The position numbers were made by a program, and so were the translations under genes. Below the pieces are notes generated by a model, which saw nothing but the letters and a program-made list of their open reading frames with translations, made no database searches and was not told where the DNA came from. 64,000 nucleotides of DNA, from positions 3,145,890 through 3,209,889 of the forward strand of contig NZ_AP019797.1 of the NCBI RefSeq assembly GCF_009936275.1, written 5' to 3'. The stretch's first letter is position 1. Every line of letters starts with the position of its first letter. This stretch comes from Rhodothermus marinus (GTDB lineage Bacteria; Bacteroidota; Rhodothermia; Rhodothermales; Rhodothermaceae). This document shows, one piece after another, positions 25,626 to 32,311 of the stretch.

Positions 25626-26425
25626 GCGGCCGCCTCGCTCTGGAACTGCACCGCCTGTGGCGGGCGCTGCAACGGCTCGACCGCCAGGCCGTCGTGGTCC
25701 TGCTGGCCGCGCCGCTGCTCGCCTACCTGCAGCTGCTCGTCGGCCGACGCGCCTTCTACCTCGACAAGCTGGCGCCGGAGCTGGCACTTCCGGCCACGCC
25801 ACTGGCGGCCTGGACGTGGTGGACCGTCCTGCAGGGTGTGCTGGGCTTCGTCGTGCCCGTGGCGCTGCTCCGGCTGGTCTTCCGGCGCCGCGCTGCCGAG
25901 ATCGGACTGGGTACGGGCGACCTGCGTTTTGGACTGCTCGTGCTGGCGCTCTACGTGCCCGTAGTGCTGGTCGGAACCTGGGTGCTTTCGGCCGATCCGG
26001 CCTTTCAGGCCATCAACCCGCGCCTGCGGGTCGCCGTCCACGACTGGAGCATGTTTCTGCTTTACGAATTGCTGTTTCTGGTGTACTGGATTGGCTGGGA
26101 GTACCTGTGGCGGGGCTTCATGCTGTTCGGCACGGCCCCGGCGCTGGGCCTCTATGCGATCTTCGTGCAGATGCTTCCGTTCGCCGCGCTGCACTTCAAC
26201 AAGCCTGCGGCCGAGGCGCTGCTCTCGATCCCCGGCGGACTGCTGCTGGGTGCGCTCGTGTGGCGCTGCCGCTCGTTCTGGATCGCCGTGCCGATCCACT
26301 TCGTACAGATGCTGGCGCTGGACTTCTGGTGCACGCTGCGCCTCCGCACCGGCCTCAACGGCCTCGACCCGGCTACCCTCTGGCACCTGCTGCAGCAGGG
26401 CTTTCGTGCGGTTTCTACGGGATGA
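25622..26425 (+). CDS. CPBP-family intramembrane protein with altered metalloprotease motif
   Basis: This is a 267-residue multi-pass membrane protein (about 7 hydrophobic segments) with the CPBP/Abi layout. Motif 1 reads WEYLWRGFML instead of the usual EExxxRG, so the second glutamate is replaced by Tyr. Motif 2 is LPFAALHFNKPAAE, with the expected His, and a third conserved region is near AVPIHFVQML. One glutamate and both histidines remain, so activity is uncertain. Such proteins act as CAAX-type prenyl proteases or in bacteriocin immunity. It overlaps the S9 peptidase gene by 4 bases. Its 3' end borders decayed gene fragments, but the protein looks complete. Confidence 0.75.
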   Translation: MSGRLALELHRLWRALQRLDRQAVVVLLAAPLLAYLQLLVGRRAFYLDKLAPELALPATPLAAWTWWTVLQGVLGFVVPVALLRLVFRRRAAEIGLGTGDLRFGLLVLALYVPVVLVGTWVLSADPAFQAINPRLRVAVHDWSMFLLYELLFLVYWIGWEYLWRGFMLFGTAPALGLYAIFVQMLPFAALHFNKPAAEALLSIPGGLLLGALVWRCRSFWIAVPIHFVQMLALDFWCTLRLRTGLNGLDPATLWHLLQQGFRAVSTG

Positions 26426-26432
26426 TATATAG

Positions 26433-26567
26433 TTTTCCAGGTATTACCGTCGCTCCGGCAATCGAAGCGGACAGGCCGCCCGACTGCTGCGCGAACGTGG
26501 CCTGGAAACCTGCACCAGCGGCGGACAGGAAGAGCTGGCCCGCGCCGGCGCCGAAATGGCGCGCTGA
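26433..26567 (+). pseudogene. Rhodanese C-terminal fragment
   Basis: In frame from 26433 (just after an in-frame TAG) the sequence reads RYYRRSGNRSGQAARLLRER, then GLET...SGGQEELARAGAEMAR and a stop. This is the C-terminal third of a single-domain rhodanese (PspE/GlpE type), beginning at the active-site loop. The catalytic Cys of the usual YCRSGNRSG loop is absent (RRSG here), and everything upstream is missing. There is no start codon. It marks a deletion or recombination joint just after the CPBP gene. Confidence 0.7.
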
Positions 26568-26631
26568 AGGCGGAACATCCGCCGGACGCGTGGGTCAGGT
26601 TGCCACGCCTGGAAATCCATCGCCTTGCCAC

Positions 26632-26962
26632 ATGCAACGCGCCCGTGACTGGTGGGTGCAGGCCGAAGCCGACCTGCACCATGCCCGTCATGCGCTTGGA
26701 AGACGAAGACTACGAGTGAGCTGCGGCGCAGCAGGCGGCCGAAAAGGCCCTGAAGGCCCAGGGGGTGGCGATCGAAGCCGACCTCCTGGATGCCGCCAAA
26801 GTGCTGGACAAGCTATACATTCCCACGCGCTACCCCAACGGCCTGCTGGAAGGTGCCCCGACGGAATTCTTCACGCGCCAGGAAGCCGAACATGCCATCC
26901 GCTGTGCAGAAGCAATCCTTCGGTTCGGTCACGGTCTTCTCGCTGGACCGGCGTCGGGTTGA
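26632..26962 (+). pseudogene. Broken HEPN-domain gene
   Basis: It begins MQRARDWWVQAEADLHHARH, the standard HEPN N-terminus. The frame shifts near 26694, where ALEDEDYE continues in another frame. It then meets a TGA where family members have Trp (YE-stop-A), and continues AAAQQAAEKALKAQGVA. About 15 residues expected before IEADLLDAAKVLDKLYIPTRYPNG are missing. The C-terminal RQEAEHAIRCAEAILRF is intact. At least one frameshift, one nonsense codon and one small deletion make it non-functional. The downstream nucleotidyltransferase partner starts inside its 3' end. Confidence 0.8.
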
Positions 26963-27284
26963 GGCGGCGCTGCAGGCGCTCGTCGAAACCCTCCAGCATC
27001 GGGAAGAAGTGCTGGCCGTGGTGTGCTTCGGCTCGTGGGCACGAGGCGAGGCCGGCGTGGGAAGCGACATAGATGTGCTGGTGGTACTTCGAGACTCGGA
27101 TCGGCCTTTTCTGGAGCGGATTGACCGGTACCGCCCCGAGACGTTTCCGGTGGATCTGGACCTCTTTCCCTACACGCTGGCCGAGATCCGACGTGGCCAG
27201 CCGCTGGCCCGAGCCGCCCTGCAGACGGGTACCGTGCTCTGGGCCCGCCAACCCCTCAGTGAACTGCTGAACGATGCGCCCTGA
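26892..27284 (+). CDS. Minimal nucleotidyltransferase (MNT), partner of the broken HEPN gene
   Basis: This is a 130-residue pol-beta-fold minimal nucleotidyltransferase starting MPSAVQKQSF. The core motif is GSWARGEAGVGSDIDVLVV, i.e. GSxxxG...SDID with both metal-binding aspartates, and a third Asp lies in PVDLDLFPYT. MNT proteins neutralise HEPN ribonucleases by AMPylating them, and the two genes normally overlap as they do here. With the HEPN gene broken, this one is an orphan antitoxin or may serve the intact system 1 kb downstream. It overlaps the next methyltransferase gene by 11 bases. Confidence 0.85.
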   Translation: MPSAVQKQSFGSVTVFSLDRRRVEAALQALVETLQHREEVLAVVCFGSWARGEAGVGSDIDVLVVLRDSDRPFLERIDRYRPETFPVDLDLFPYTLAEIRRGQPLARAALQTGTVLWARQPLSELLNDAP

Positions 27285-27885
27285 ACTCTGGAATCAGCGC
27301 TTTGCGGAGCCGACGTTTTTCTACGGCACCGAGCCCAACGCCTTCGTGGCCGAAACAGCGCCACGCTACCTCCGGCCCGGTGCCGAGGTGGTCGAGCTGG
27401 GCGCGGGTGAGGGCCGCAATGCCGTCTGGCTGGCGCGCCGGGGCTTCCAGGTGACGGCCGTCGATTACGCCGAGGCCGGGCTGGAAAAAACGCGCCGACT
27501 GGCCGCACAGCAGGGCGTCGCCGTCGAGACGATCCGGGCCGACGTCACGCGATGGCAACCGGACCGTACCTGGGACGCCGTGGTGATCACTTTTCTGCAC
27601 CTGCCGCCCGAGGCGCGCCCCGCCCTCTATGCGTTGATCCATCGCATCCTGCGCCCCGGTGGCTACCTGATCGCCGAGTGGTTTCGTCCCGAGCAGCGCA
27701 CCGAGGGCTACACCAGCGGCGGCCCACCCGATCCAAGCTGGATGGTAACGGCCGACGAGCTGCGCCGGCATTTTGATCCGGAAGGGATTCTCCTGCTGGA
27801 AAATGCCACGCCCGAACTGAACGAAGGTCCGGGCCACCGCGGCCCCGCTGCCACCATGCGGCTGGTCTGGCAACGGCGGGGTTAA
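27274..27885 (+). CDS. Class I SAM-dependent methyltransferase
   Basis: This is a 203-residue Rossmann-fold methyltransferase. Motif I is VVELGAGEGRNAVWLA (residues about 39-54), the acidic end of strand 2 is VTAVDYAEAGLEK, motif IV is WDAVVITFLHLP, and RILRPGGYLIAEWF follows. The pattern fits the TehB/thiopurine-like small-molecule group; the substrate is unknown. Its last codons and stop lie within a 26-bp sequence that is repeated 1,083 bases downstream at the end of the convergent gene. This indicates that the DNA between was inserted at the 3' end of this gene and recreated an intact stop. Confidence 0.88.
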   Translation: MRPELWNQRFAEPTFFYGTEPNAFVAETAPRYLRPGAEVVELGAGEGRNAVWLARRGFQVTAVDYAEAGLEKTRRLAAQQGVAVETIRADVTRWQPDRTWDAVVITFLHLPPEARPALYALIHRILRPGGYLIAEWFRPEQRTEGYTSGGPPDPSWMVTADELRRHFDPEGILLLENATPELNEGPGHRGPAATMRLVWQRRG

Positions 27886-27886
27886 A
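27861..27886 (+). repeat. Direct repeat, left copy (26 bp)
   Basis: GCTGGTCTGG, one variable base (C here), then AACGGCGGGGTTAAA. It matches 28944-28969 at 25 of 26 positions. It encodes the C-terminal RLVWQRRG-stop of the methyltransferase. Confidence 0.85.
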
Positions 27887-27956
27887 AATCCGTCCCGTTC
27901 GGAACCGTCAGCACCAATTCTTTTATATCCCCTTGGAAACGCGACAACGGAACGAA

Positions 27957-28289
27957 ATGGCTGTCCAGACATCCCCGGCGCTCACCTATCTCGACGAAAT
28001 CGTACGTCGTCTGGTGCAGCATTTCAATCCGGTTCAGATCGTACTATTCGGTTCGCATGCCCGGTACCAAGCCGACGAAGCAAGCGATCTGGATCTGCTT
28101 GTCGTACTCGACAAGGTGGACCATAAGCGGGAAACGGCCATTGCCATGCGGCGGGTACTTTCAGATCTGCCTGTGGCCAAAGATATTTTTGTAGCCACAC
28201 CGGAAGAAGTAGCCCGTTTGAAAGGCTGTTTCTGGCACGTAGTCGGTCAGGCCATTCAGGAAGGGCGGGTCATCTATGAGCGCACATAG
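27957..28289 (+). CDS. Minimal nucleotidyltransferase antitoxin (MntA-like)
   Basis: This is a 110-residue pol-beta-fold nucleotidyltransferase. The ATG at 27957 is chosen; a TTG at 27933 is also in frame. The core motif is FGSHARYQADEASDLDLLVV (GSxxxG-like SHARY with two catalytic aspartates in SDLD), and a third Asp lies in VAKDIFVAT. It overlaps the HEPN gene by 14 bases, the standard type VII MNT/HEPN arrangement in which the MNT protein AMPylates and silences the HEPN RNase. It lies entirely within the direct-repeat-bounded cassette. Confidence 0.88.
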   Translation: MAVQTSPALTYLDEIVRRLVQHFNPVQIVLFGSHARYQADEASDLDLLVVLDKVDHKRETAIAMRRVLSDLPVAKDIFVATPEEVARLKGCFWHVVGQAIQEGRVIYERT

Positions 28290-28704
28290 CCATTTACAAT
28301 TTCGCCTTCGAGAAGCGCGGCGCTGGCTTCGCTATGCACAGGAAGATCTGACAACTGCCCAACGGCTTCTTGCCATGGGCGAGGTTATTCCACGCCATCC
28401 TGCCTGGCTTGCCCAGCAGGCTGCCGAAAAAGCATTAAAGGCTGTGTTAATCGCTGAAGGGATCTTTTTCCCTCGTACTCATGACTTGGAGGCGCTACAT
28501 ACCCGCATCCCCTCCCGCTGGCGAGTCAGACATCTGCAAGTCGACCTTGAGCGACTCACCGAATATGCCGTAGAGGCACGATACCCTGGCGACCTTCCGG
28601 ACATCAGCTTTGAAGAGGCGCGGGCTGCCGTAGCGGATGCCGCCCGCATTGTGCAGGCGGTCGCATCGGAAATGCCTAAAAGCCCCGAAATCTCCAGCAC
28701 ATAG
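28276..28704 (+). CDS. HEPN-domain toxin
   Basis: This is a 142-residue HEPN (PF05168-type) protein. The first helix is REARRWLRYAQEDLTTAQRLL, the second carries the family signature HPAWLAQQAAEKALKAVLIAEG, RTHDLEALH follows, and the last part is YAVEARYPGDLPDISFEEAR. HEPN proteins of this class are RNases. The canonical RxxxxxH active site is not obvious, so I cannot say whether this copy is catalytically competent. It has a complete reading frame, unlike the broken paralogue at 26.6 kb, and overlaps its MNT partner. Confidence 0.87.
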   Translation: MSAHSHLQFRLREARRWLRYAQEDLTTAQRLLAMGEVIPRHPAWLAQQAAEKALKAVLIAEGIFFPRTHDLEALHTRIPSRWRVRHLQVDLERLTEYAVEARYPGDLPDISFEEARAAVADAARIVQAVASEMPKSPEISST

Positions 28705-28719
28705 GTTGAAACCAGAATT

Positions 28720-28938
28720 TCATCCGGCGCCTGCAGCGAGACCGACCAGGCGACGCGTGCGCGGAGGCAACGACTGTTTCCAGTCAACCGTTGCGGTTTG
28801 TTGCTTCGGCACTTCAGGTAACTGCTGGAGCAGTTCGGCAATCAGCCGTGAAAGCGGAATGCCCCGTTCCCGTGCAATCCGGCGTGCCCGAGCCACCAGT
28901 GCGCGATCCAGCCGAATTGTCAATTTTTCTGTAGCCAT
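28720..28938 (-). CDS. RHH-type (DUF6364-like) antitoxin, orphan
   Basis: This is a 72-residue protein starting MATEKLTIRLDRALVARARR, a ribbon-helix-helix fold (strand TIRLD, then two helices ending LSRLIAELLQQL), with SLPPRTRRLVGL near the end as in DUF6364 antitoxins. These normally sit beside a PIN-domain RNase toxin. None is present here: the downstream side on this strand is the convergent HEPN gene. Only 5 bases separate its start from the right-hand repeat, so its promoter would lie in or beyond the repeat. Probably a cassette remnant or a solo regulator. Confidence 0.65.
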   Translation of the reverse strand: MATEKLTIRLDRALVARARRIARERGIPLSRLIAELLQQLPEVPKQQTATVDWKQSLPPRTRRLVGLAAGAG

Positions 28939-28943
28939 AAGAC

Positions 28944-28969
28944 GCTGGTCTGGAAACGGCGGGGTTAAA
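28944..28969 (+). repeat. Direct repeat, right copy (26 bp)
   Basis: GCTGGTCTGG, A at the variable position, then AACGGCGGGGTTAAA. It contains the stop codon (TTA, 28965-28967) of the minus-strand gene that follows. Confidence 0.85.
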
Positions 28970-29258
28970 GGCAGTGCGTGGGATTGTCGGGGTCCAGGTA
29001 GCAGGCGTCGGACTGAAACTGCCGGTTGAGCGTCACCTCGTAGGTCAGTGTGTCCAGAAAGGCCCGAATGGCCTCGGCGCCCTCGTAGCGCGCTCCGTTG
29101 CTTTCGGCCAGCACCGGCCAGGCGGCCGGCACCGAGCCATCCGGAAGCTGCGCGTCGCCGTCCACCGGCACCACCCGATGCGCCAGCACCAGCTCGCGAA
29201 GTCGCTCGGCTACTTCGTCAGCCACCGGATCTTTCTTTCGTCGATAAAGCACCAGCAT
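28965..29258 (-). CDS. Small thioredoxin/glutaredoxin-fold-like protein
   Basis: This is a 97-residue protein starting MLVLYRRKKDPVADEVAERL. The strand-helix start, the PVLAE..GARYEGAEAIRAFL region and the length suggest a GST-N/glutaredoxin-like fold. The usual CxxC after the first strand is replaced by RRKKDP, so it is not a thiol-disulfide oxidoreductase of the standard kind. The tail FQSDACYLDPDNPTHCL has two cysteines. Function unknown. The longer frame to 29456 is rejected because it has no fold-like N-terminus. Divergent from the SulP gene. Confidence 0.65.
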   Translation of the reverse strand: MLVLYRRKKDPVADEVAERLRELVLAHRVVPVDGDAQLPDGSVPAAWPVLAESNGARYEGAEAIRAFLDTLTYEVTLNRQFQSDACYLDPDNPTHCL

Positions 29259-29404
29259 CGCCACGGACCAACCGTCTGAACGACTCCTGCTTTTGTGCTG
29301 GTACGTGCAGTGGGTTGATGAGTTCACCGCGCAGGCGTCCAGAAGGCGATCTCCATATCTTCTGCAGCGTTTGTGTTTCCAGGTAATACAGGACTGCGCG
29401 ATCA

Positions 29405-31180
29405 TTGTCTGGAAGGTTTTCATATCGTTTACCGGCACGCCGCCTGATACCGGCACTGGACTGGCTACCCCGCTACGGCCGTGCCGAGCTGAAGGGGGAT
29501 CTGGTGGCCGGGTTGACGGTGGGTGTCATGCTCGTGACCCAGAGTATGGCCTACGCCCTGCTGGCCGGTGTGCCACCGGTCTATGGCCTGTATGCCTCCC
29601 TGATTCCTCTGCTCGTTTACGCATTGCTGGGCACCTCGCGCCATCTGGCTGTCGGCATCATCGCCATCGACATGCTCATCGTGGCGGCCGGACTGACGCC
29701 GCTGGCCGAGCCGGGCTCGCCCCGCTACCTGGCGCTGGCGCTACTGCTGACGGCGCTGGTTGGCGTGCTTCAGCTCGTCATGGGGCTGGCGCGGCTGGGC
29801 TTTCTGGTCAACCTGCTCTCCCGTCCGGTGCTGACCGGCTTCGCCTCGGGAGCGGCGCTCATCATCGCCTTCAGCCAGGTAGACAGCCTGCTGGGGCTTT
29901 CGCTGCCGTCCGCCTCGTCGCTGCCGGTCCGGCTCTGGCTGACGCTCACGCATCTTCCGGAGGTGCACCTGCTCACGCTGGCGCTGGGCGTCGGTGCGTT
30001 GCTACTGCTGGTGGGTCTGCAGCGCTTCGCGCCGCGTCTGCCCTCGGCGCTGGTCGTAGTGGTGCTCGGCACGTTGCTGGTCTGGCTGTTGCGGCCGGAT
30101 CGGCTGGGGGTGGCCGTCGTGGGCTCCATTCCCCGGGGCCTGCCCTCCTTTGCACCACCCGAACTTGAGCTGTCCACCGTGCGTGCGCTGCTGCCGACGG
30201 CCGTCACGCTGGCGCTCGTGCAGTTCATGAACGTGATTACGCTGGGGAAGGTCTTTGCCGCCCGCTATCGCTACAGCGTCCGTCCCAACCGGGAGCTGCT
30301 GGCGATCGGCGCGGCCAACCTGGTGGGAAGCTTTTTTCAGAGCCTGCCTGTTTCCGGAAGCTTTTCGCGCACGGCCGTCAACGCCCGGGCCGGTGCCTGT
30401 ACGCCCCTGAGCAACGTGGTGGCCGCCACCGTAGTTGGCCTCACGCTGCTGGTGCTTACCCCGCTGTTTCACTTTCTGCCGGTACCTGCGCTGGCCGCCA
30501 TCATCATCGTCGCCGCCCTGGGATTGTTCGATCTGCGCGGTCTACGCCAGCTCTGGCGCATCAAACGCACGGACGGCGCCGTGGCGCTGTTGACCTTCGC
30601 CGTCACACTGCTGATAGGCGTGCGGGAGGGGGTGCTCAGCGGCATCGTCGCCTCCATCGTGGCCGTCATGTACCGCATCAGCCGGCCCAATGTGGCCGAA
30701 CTGGGCCACCTGCCGGGTACGCGCTCCTTCCGGGATCGGCGCCATCATCCCGAGGCGCGGCCGATCCCCGGACTGCTCCTGCTGCGCGTGGACGCTTCGT
30801 TCTCGTTCGCCAATGCCGACTTTCTGCAGGATCTGCTGCTGGATCGCACGCGCGACGACCCGTCCATCCGCGCCGTGGTCATCGACGCCTCCTCCATCAA
30901 CGACCTCGATACGACGGCCGCGGCGGCCCTCCAGCGCGTGGCCGAAACGCTGGCCGACCGAGGCGTGGCGCTTTATTTCGCGGGCGTCAAGGAGCCGGTC
31001 ATGGAAACGATGCGCCGCGCCGGGCTGGTCGATCTGCTCGGCGCAGATCATTTCTTCCTGACGCCCCATCGCGCCGTGCTCCACATTCTGGAGCAATGGG
31101 GCCAGGTCGACCGTTACCTGGCCGCTCTCCCGAAAGCCGAACTGCCCGAACATGATAACCATGACAGGGACAATATCTGA
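29405..31180 (+). CDS. SulP-family anion transporter with STAS domain
   Basis: This is a 591-residue inner-membrane transporter. The N-terminal signature is GDLVAGLTVGVMLVTQSMAYALLAGVPPVYGLYAS, followed by about 12-14 membrane helices and a cytosolic C-terminal STAS domain (about 460-580; VVIDASSINDLDTTAAAAL is the STAS nucleotide-loop region). The family moves sulfate, bicarbonate or other anions. Adjacency to two sulfide:quinone-oxidoreductase-like genes suggests sulfate handling, inferred only. The start is a TTG at 29405; no in-frame ATG exists before the first membrane helix and an in-frame stop at 29384 excludes a longer protein. The 146-base gap to the divergent gene shows no clear promoter. 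Confidence 0.9.
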   Translation: MSGRFSYRLPARRLIPALDWLPRYGRAELKGDLVAGLTVGVMLVTQSMAYALLAGVPPVYGLYASLIPLLVYALLGTSRHLAVGIIAIDMLIVAAGLTPLAEPGSPRYLALALLLTALVGVLQLVMGLARLGFLVNLLSRPVLTGFASGAALIIAFSQVDSLLGLSLPSASSLPVRLWLTLTHLPEVHLLTLALGVGALLLLVGLQRFAPRLPSALVVVVLGTLLVWLLRPDRLGVAVVGSIPRGLPSFAPPELELSTVRALLPTAVTLALVQFMNVITLGKVFAARYRYSVRPNRELLAIGAANLVGSFFQSLPVSGSFSRTAVNARAGACTPLSNVVAATVVGLTLLVLTPLFHFLPVPALAAIIIVAALGLFDLRGLRQLWRIKRTDGAVALLTFAVTLLIGVREGVLSGIVASIVAVMYRISRPNVAELGHLPGTRSFRDRRHHPEARPIPGLLLLRVDASFSFANADFLQDLLLDRTRDDPSIRAVVIDASSINDLDTTAAAALQRVAETLADRGVALYFAGVKEPVMETMRRAGLVDLLGADHFFLTPHRAVLHILEQWGQVDRYLAALPKAELPEHDNHDRDNI

Positions 31181-31183
31181 ACC

Positions 31184-32311
31184 ATGAAGCGACGGATTCT
31201 GGTGATCGGTGCCGGACCGGGTGGCATCGCGGCCATCCGGCGGTTGCGTGAGCGGATCGGCGACCGACTGGAGATCGTGTTGATCGAACGAGAAGCGACG
31301 GCGGAGTTTCTGCCGGGCACGATTGCCACCGTGCTGGGCGAAGCGCCCGCCGCCCACTGGCGCACGCCGCTTCGGCTTCGGGGCATCGAGGTGCAGCAGG
31401 GCGAAGTGCAACGGGCGACCGGCCGGGGCGTCGTGCTGGCCGGCGGGCGCACGCTGGAAGCCGACGCGGTCATCGCGGCCCCCGGTTTGCACCTGAACCT
31501 GACGGCCGTGCCCGCCCGGCCGAACGTGTTCGCCTTCTGGAGTCCCACGACGGCCGAAGTTGCTCGGGAAGCCGTCGCACACCTGCAGCGCGGCCGCCTC
31601 GTCGTGGTCATCTCCGGCCTACCCTACCGCTGTCCGCCCGCTCCCTACAGCCTGGCCATGCAACTGGCGGCCTTCTACCGCCACCACCGACGCGACGTGC
31701 AGCTCACGCTGACCACGCCCGAGGAGGCACCGCTGGCCTCACTGGGGCATGGCATCCCGGAGTTTCTGCTCCGCTCCTGCGCCGAGGCCGGCGTCGAAGT
31801 GCAGCTCGGCCGCCGGCCCGACTGGTCCGCCGGCACCGATCGGGAGCTCGTCTTTACCGACGGAAGCCGCCTGGCCTTCGACCTGGCGCTGGTCGTTCCG
31901 CCGCACGGACGCGCGCCCATGCTGGCGGCGCTACCGGACGAGGGCGTGCTGGTGTCCGTCGATGAACGGCTGGAGACGGCCGAGCCCGGCCTGTTCGTCG
32001 TGGGCGACGCGACACGCACGTCCCTGCCCCGCGCGGCCGGCGTCGCCACGGCTCAGGGACGGACGGCCGCCGACGCCGTGCTGGACCGCCTCGGGCTGGC
32101 CCGCTTCGAGGGACCGCATCTGCCCGAACCCGAATGCTACATCGGCCACGGCGACGGCCGCTACAGCCGCATCACGATCCGCTTCCCTGAAGGCCTGCCG
32201 CCCGCCGGACGGCCCGAGGTCCGGCTCGAGGGCCCAGCTCCCGAACTGGCCGCCGGCTTCGCCCGCGTGTTCGAGGAATGGCGGACGCTTCGCACCGAAA
32301 ACGGTCGCTAA
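31184..32311 (+). CDS. FAD-dependent pyridine-nucleotide-disulfide-fold oxidoreductase (SQR-like)
   Basis: This is a 375-residue flavoprotein with FAD-binding GAGPGGIAAIRRL (residues 9-21) and a C-terminal FAD motif LFVVGDATRT. VVVISGLPYRCPPAPYSLA is the sequence typical of sulfide:quinone oxidoreductases and flavocytochrome c sulfide dehydrogenases, with one of the redox cysteines. Another Cys occurs in PECYIGHG near the C-terminus. It starts 3 bases after sulP and overlaps the convergent type II SQR gene by 4 bases at the stop codons. Likely a sulfide- or persulfide-oxidising membrane-associated enzyme; NDH-2-like activity is an alternative. Confidence 0.78.
   Translation: MKRRILVIGAGPGGIAAIRRLRERIGDRLEIVLIEREATAEFLPGTIATVLGEAPAAHWRTPLRLRGIEVQQGEVQRATGRGVVLAGGRTLEADAVIAAPGLHLNLTAVPARPNVFAFWSPTTAEVAREAVAHLQRGRLVVVISGLPYRCPPAPYSLAMQLAAFYRHHRRDVQLTLTTPEEAPLASLGHGIPEFLLRSCAEAGVEVQLGRRPDWSAGTDRELVFTDGSRLAFDLALVVPPHGRAPMLAALPDEGVLVSVDERLETAEPGLFVVGDATRTSLPRAAGVATAQGRTAADAVLDRLGLARFEGPHLPEPECYIGHGDGRYSRITIRFPEGLPPAGRPEVRLEGPAPELAAGFARVFEEWRTLRTENGR

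Larger units (their letters stand above)
27887..28969. mobile_element. Toxin-antitoxin cassette bounded by 26-bp direct repeats
   Basis: The 1,083-base unit comprises one repeat copy plus the MNT/HEPN pair and an RHH gene. It is visibly more AT-rich than its surroundings (for example TTCTTTTATATCC near 27918). Removing it would leave the methyltransferase intact and convergent with the 28965-29258 gene, their stops overlapping in TTAA. No integrase, transposase or terminal inverted repeats are visible, so the mechanism (mobilisable cassette, recombination or slippage) is unknown. Confidence 0.55.

Noticed and set aside
25657-27072. 471-codon plus-strand frame across the CPBP gene and the HEPN region
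   Set aside because: An out-of-frame shadow whose second half spans the pseudogenes; it matches no family and crosses several real starts and stops.
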